Below, piece after piece: positions 60,944 through 64,000 of a DNA stretch of 64,000 nt. This DNA comes from Silvania hatchlandensis (GTDB lineage Bacteria > Pseudomonadota > Gammaproteobacteria > Enterobacterales > Enterobacteriaceae): NCBI RefSeq assembly GCF_025564065.1, contig NZ_JAMGZK010000051.1, positions 186,001 through 250,000 on the forward strand, read 5' to 3'. The notes beneath the pieces are model-generated. The model had not been told where the DNA came from, did no database searches, and saw nothing but the letters and a program-made list of their open reading frames with translations. Position 1 is the stretch's first letter; each line of letters opens with the position of its first letter. The position numbers were made by a program, and so were the translations under genes.

Positions 60944-61940
60944 GTTCCAGCACCTGACGGTAGCCAAACAGCCCGGCCGCCCCGCCGGTGTGGATAAAGA
61001 CCACGTTCTCATCCTGACGGAAATGGCCTTTACGGATCAGATCGATAAGCCCCGCCATTCCTTTTGCCGAATAGACCGGGTCAAGCAGGATGCCTTCATG
61101 GCGGGCCAGCAGCGACAGCGCTTCCAGCGTGCCCTCGGTCGGTAATCCGTAACCATCGCCCACGTAATCGCTGTTCGCCACGACGGCATAACGGGACAAC
61201 TCACCCGGCACGCCGAGTAAATCGAGCGTGCGGGACGCCAGATTCCAGACGTTCTCTTCCTGCTTCGCCTTGGGTGCCCGCACGCTAATACCCAGCACCG
61301 GCACGTGGCTGTTGGTCGCGGTGAAACCCGCCACTAACCCCGCCTGCGTTCCGGTGCTGCCCGTGGCGTGAACCACGTGGTCAATGCGCAGTCGACGTTC
61401 AGAGGACTGGTACAGCAGCTCTTCGGCACAGGCCACGTAGCCCAGCGCGCCAATCGGGTTGGAGCCGCCGCCGGGTATCACATACGGGTTATGGCCCTGC
61501 TCACGCAGGGTTGCCGCATAATCCTCCATGGCCTGCTGCATATCGGTTCCGGCTGGAAGATGGGCAACGATTTCCCCACCCAGGACTTTATCGAGCAGGA
61601 CATTGCCTGAGCGCTGGTAGTCTTCGCCAAAGTCGGTGACGCGCTGTTCGAGCAGTGCTTTGGCCTGCAGCCCCAGACGAGCGGCCCCGGCGATGGTCTG
61701 ACGCACGTGGTTTGACTGCGTTGCGCCCTGGGTAATAATCACATCCGCGTTTTTCGCCTGCGCGTCCGCCAGCAGGAATTCAAGTTTACGGGTTTTATTT
61801 CCCCCCGTTGCCAGGCCGGTAGCATCATCTCGTTTAATCCATATTTTCGGCCCCCCTAATAAGCGGGATATATTTTCTAGCGGTTCGAGTGGCGTCGGGA
61901 AATGACCGAGAGAAACGCGAGGGAAACGAGCCAGATGCAT
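60936..61940 (-). CDS. PLP-dependent C-S lyase, CuyA / D-cysteine desulfhydrase family
   Basis: Fold-type II PLP enzyme of 334 residues, first gene of the 11-gene operon. The PLP lysine is Lys49 in [11 protein letters not shown]; the cofactor-holding [10 protein letters not shown] and the glycine loop [10 protein letters not shown] are intact. The family includes DcyD, which splits D-cysteine to pyruvate, H2S and ammonia, and CuyA, which splits L-cysteate to pyruvate, sulfite and ammonia. From memory, the stretches [29 protein letters not shown] and [19 protein letters not shown] look closer to CuyA than to E. coli DcyD. The TauABC-like neighbours support a sulfonate substrate. The start MHLARFPR at 61940 follows AAGGAG. 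Confidence 0.88.
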   Translation of the reverse strand: MHLARFPRVSLGHFPTPLEPLENISRLLGGPKIWIKRDDATGLATGGNKTRKLEFLLADAQAKNADVIITQGATQSNHVRQTIAGAARLGLQAKALLEQRVTDFGEDYQRSGNVLLDKVLGGEIVAHLPAGTDMQQAMEDYAATLREQGHNPYVIPGGGSNPIGALGYVACAEELLYQSSERRLRIDHVVHATGSTGTQAGLVAGFTATNSHVPVLGISVRAPKAKQEENVWNLASRTLDLLGVPGELSRYAVVANSDYVGDGYGLPTEGTLEALSLLARHEGILLDPVYSAKGMAGLIDLIRKGHFRQDENVVFIHTGGAAGLFGYRQVLEHV

Positions 61941-62158
61941 ATACGCTCCTTGCAAAGCAGGAAATGAATTTATCTAAAAAGTAAAATTCACTATACACAT
62001 CGTGATGAGATGGCTAATCAAAATTAATAAATAACGTTTTCTGTAAAATAACTAAGCAGGAAATATCAGGCAGGCGGGGAATTATCTATTCTGTTCTGGA
62101 ATGACTTACGGCTAAAAAGAATAACCCCTTCCAGTGGGAAGGGGTCAGAGGGGAAACA
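61941..62158 (-). promoter_or_regulatory. Promoter region of the 11-gene operon
   Basis: About 220 AT-rich bases between rnr and the lyase gene, the only sizeable gap before the operon. A minus-strand -10 TATAGT lies at 61990-61995; the best -35 is TTGATT at 62016-62021, but the 20-base spacing is long, which suits an activator-dependent promoter such as those served by CysB or Cbl. No clear palindromic operator is visible and no regulator gene accompanies the operon. The rnr terminator occupies the far end. Confidence 0.5.
62110..62145 (-). terminator. Intrinsic terminator of rnr
   Basis: On the minus strand ACCCCTTCC pairs with GGAAGGGGT around a four-base loop, followed by TATTCTTTTT. It begins 14 bases after the rnr stop, so the 11-gene operon must have its own promoter. 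Confidence 0.9.
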
Positions 62159-64000
62159 TTATTCCGCGGTTTTCTTCTTCGCGGCCCGTTTCGCTTTGGT
62201 TGCGGCGGCAATTTTTTGAGTCTTCGCCGACGGCTTCTTCGTGCCTGGCTCCTTCTTCGCGCCAGATTCTTTCTTCGCTTTAGGCGGTTTCGGTGATTTT
62301 GGCTTGCCGTTGTCACCGCGGAAGGCGCTATCCGGCTCGAAGTTCACCTTCTTACCCGTCTGACGACGTTTGCCAGATTTACCTGCCGGCCCTTTCTTCG
62401 CATTGTCGCGCGCGGTTTTACCCACGTTGCGCGGCGCACGTTCACTGGAGATCAGGCTGAAGTCAATTTTGCGCTCATCCATGTTCACCGCTTCGACCTT
62501 CACTTCAACGCGGTCGCCCAGACGATAAGTCTGGCCGCTGGATTCGCCGGTCAGACGTTGCCCAACCTGATCGTAGCGGTAGTAGTCGTTATCCAGCGAG
62601 GAGACATGAACCAGACCATCGATAAACAGTTCATCAAGGCGAACAAAGAAGCCAAAGCCGGTAACGCTGGCGATAACGCCTTTAAACACGTTGCCGACCT
62701 GATCCAACATGAAGTCACACTTCAGCCAGTCGGCGACATCGCGCGTCGCTTCGTCCGCGCGGCGTTCGGCCATCGAACAGTGCTGACCCAGCTGCAGCAT
62801 CTCTTCCATCGAATAGTGGTAGCCACCGGTTTCGGTGGTATTGCCCTTCAGCCCCTGCTCTTGCGCCAGCAGATACTTGATTGCACGGTGCAGGGAGAGG
62901 TCCGGGTAACGACGGATCGGCGAGGTAAAGTGGGCATACGACTGCAACGCCAGACCAAAGTGACCGCGGTTCTCAGGATCGTAAATCGCCTGCTTCATGG
63001 AGCGCAGCAGCATGGTCTGCAGCATTTCTGCATCAGGACGATCGCTGATAGATTCCAGCAGTTCAGCGTAGTCACGCGGTTCCGGCTTGTTGCCACCCGG
63101 CAGTTCCAGACCCAGCTCGGCCAGGACGGTGCGGAAGGCGGTGATGGCTTCGGTGGTCGGCTTATCGTGAATACGGAACAGCGCAGGCTCTTTCGCTTTC
63201 TCGACAAAGCGAGCGGCGGAGATGTTCGCCAGGATCATGCACTCTTCAATCAGCTTATGCGCATCGTTACGCTGCGTCTGCTCGATACGCTCAATGCGGC
63301 GTTCAGCGTTGAAGATGAACTTGGCTTCTTCACTCTCAAATGAGATTCCGCCGCGCTCTTCACGCGCCTGATCCAGCACCTTATAGAGGCTATGCAGCTC
63401 TTCGACGTGCTTCACCAGCGGCGCATACTGTTCACGCAGCTCCTGGTCACCCTGCAGCATATGCCACACTTTGGTGTAGGTCAGGCGAGCATGTGAACTC
63501 ATCACCGCTTCATAGAATTTGTAGCCGGTTAAACGCCCTTTGGTGGAGATGGTCATTTCACAAACCATACACAGACGATCAACCTGCGGGTTCAGCGAGC
63601 ACAGGCCGTTGGAAAGCACTTCCGGCAGCATAGGTACTACCTGCGACGGGAAGTACACCGAGGTGCCGCGGTTACGCGCTTCACCGTCCAGCGGGGTGTG
63701 GGTGCGCACGTAATAGCTCACGTCCGCAATGGCGACCCACAGACGCCAGCCGCCACCGCGTTTTTTCTCGCAGTACACCGCGTCATCAAAGTCGCGGGCG
63801 TCTTCGCCATCAATGGTCACCAGCGGCAGATCGCGCAGATCGACACGGCCCACTTTTGCCGATTCCGGCACTTGTTCTTTCAGCCCGGCGACCTGCTCTT
63901 CAACTTCTTTTGGCCAGACGTACGGGATTTCATGGGTGCGCAGCGCCATATCAACGGCCATACTGGTGCCCATGTTATCGCCCAGCACTTCGACGATTTT
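62159..64000 (-). CDS. rnr: Ribonuclease R (3' part, gene continues past the window)
   Basis: Processive 3'-to-5' exoribonuclease that degrades structured RNA and takes part in RNA quality control and cold adaptation. The visible 613 residues correspond to the C-terminal three quarters of the 813-residue E. coli protein; the reading frame is open to the window edge. Visible parts: end of the second cold-shock domain, the RNB catalytic domain with the metal-binding [13 protein letters not shown] and [23 protein letters not shown], the S1 domain ([23 protein letters not shown]) and a Lys-rich tail. The N-terminal HTH and first cold-shock domain lie outside. Confidence 0.98.
   Translation of the reverse strand, partial: KIVEVLGDNMGTSMAVDMALRTHEIPYVWPKEVEEQVAGLKEQVPESAKVGRVDLRDLPLVTIDGEDARDFDDAVYCEKKRGGGWRLWVAIADVSYYVRTHTPLDGEARNRGTSVYFPSQVVPMLPEVLSNGLCSLNPQVDRLCMVCEMTISTKGRLTGYKFYEAVMSSHARLTYTKVWHMLQGDQELREQYAPLVKHVEELHSLYKVLDQAREERGGISFESEEAKFIFNAERRIERIEQTQRNDAHKLIEECMILANISAARFVEKAKEPALFRIHDKPTTEAITAFRTVLAELGLELPGGNKPEPRDYAELLESISDRPDAEMLQTMLLRSMKQAIYDPENRGHFGLALQSYAHFTSPIRRYPDLSLHRAIKYLLAQEQGLKGNTTETGGYHYSMEEMLQLGQHCSMAERRADEATRDVADWLKCDFMLDQVGNVFKGVIASVTGFGFFVRLDELFIDGLVHVSSLDNDYYRYDQVGQRLTGESSGQTYRLGDRVEVKVEAVNMDERKIDFSLISSERAPRNVGKTARDNAKKGPAGKSGKRRQTGKKVNFEPDSAFRGDNGKPKSPKPPKAKKESGAKKEPGTKKPSAKTQKIAAATKAKRAAKKKTAE

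Noticed and set aside
60936..61940. Naming the lyase dcyD
   Set aside because: The family is certain but the substrate is not; sequence and context point at least as well to cysteate, so no symbol is given.

Overview
The window reads as chromosome of an Enterobacteriaceae species close to Enterobacter, Lelliottia or Leclercia. Most genes run in the same order as the E. coli K-12 segment fbp - ytf genes - cycA - rpsF operon - ula operon - aidB - rlmB - rnr, here in reverse orientation. Protein lengths and starts match the E. coli orthologues as I remember them. No rRNA or tRNA gene, CRISPR array, prophage or intact transposase is visible.

Layout. 1-8 kb: fbp, a stand-alone LysR-type HTH gene, a chemoreceptor and the ytfQRT-yjfF sugar ABC operon. 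8-23 kb: ppa, a second chemoreceptor, ytfP-tamB-tamA, msrA, ytfL (paeA), ytfK, ytfJ, cysQ, cpdB. 23-30.4 kb: ytfH, qorB, an extra AraC regulator, ytfF, a third chemoreceptor and ytfE, bounded by two oppositely oriented copies of a 0.6-kb non-coding mobile-element-like repeat. 30-36 kb: cycA, fklB, ytfB, an extra DMT transporter and the rpsF-priB-rpsR-rplI operon with its S6:S18 leader hairpin. 36-45 kb: yjfY, ulaF-A, ulaG, ulaR, yjfP, bsmA, yjfN. 45-51 kb: a fourth chemoreceptor, aidB, an MHS-type transporter where E. coli has yjfIJKLMC, and rlmB. 51-62 kb: an 11-gene operon inserted between rlmB and rnr. 62-64 kb: the 3' three quarters of rnr.

The most interesting accessory system is that operon. 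It runs as one tightly coupled unit on the minus strand: a PLP-dependent lyase of the D-cysteine desulfhydrase / L-cysteate sulfo-lyase family, an Asp/Glu racemase-family enzyme, a TauABC-like transporter, an M20 amidohydrolase and a complete Dpp/Opp-like peptide transporter. I propose that it imports and breaks down cysteate or a related sulfur amino acid in free, D-, N-acyl or peptide form, releasing sulfur without an oxygenase. This is inference from family membership and context.

Two other patterns stand out. All four scattered chemoreceptor genes have a FliA (sigma-28)-like promoter with exactly 15 bases between the elements, so they look like independently placed members of the flagellar regulon. 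The two 0.6-kb repeats have perfect 19-bp terminal inverted repeats, 10-bp target duplications, nested internal inverted repeats and copy-specific cassettes, and both sit inside the loop of the same kind of hairpin.
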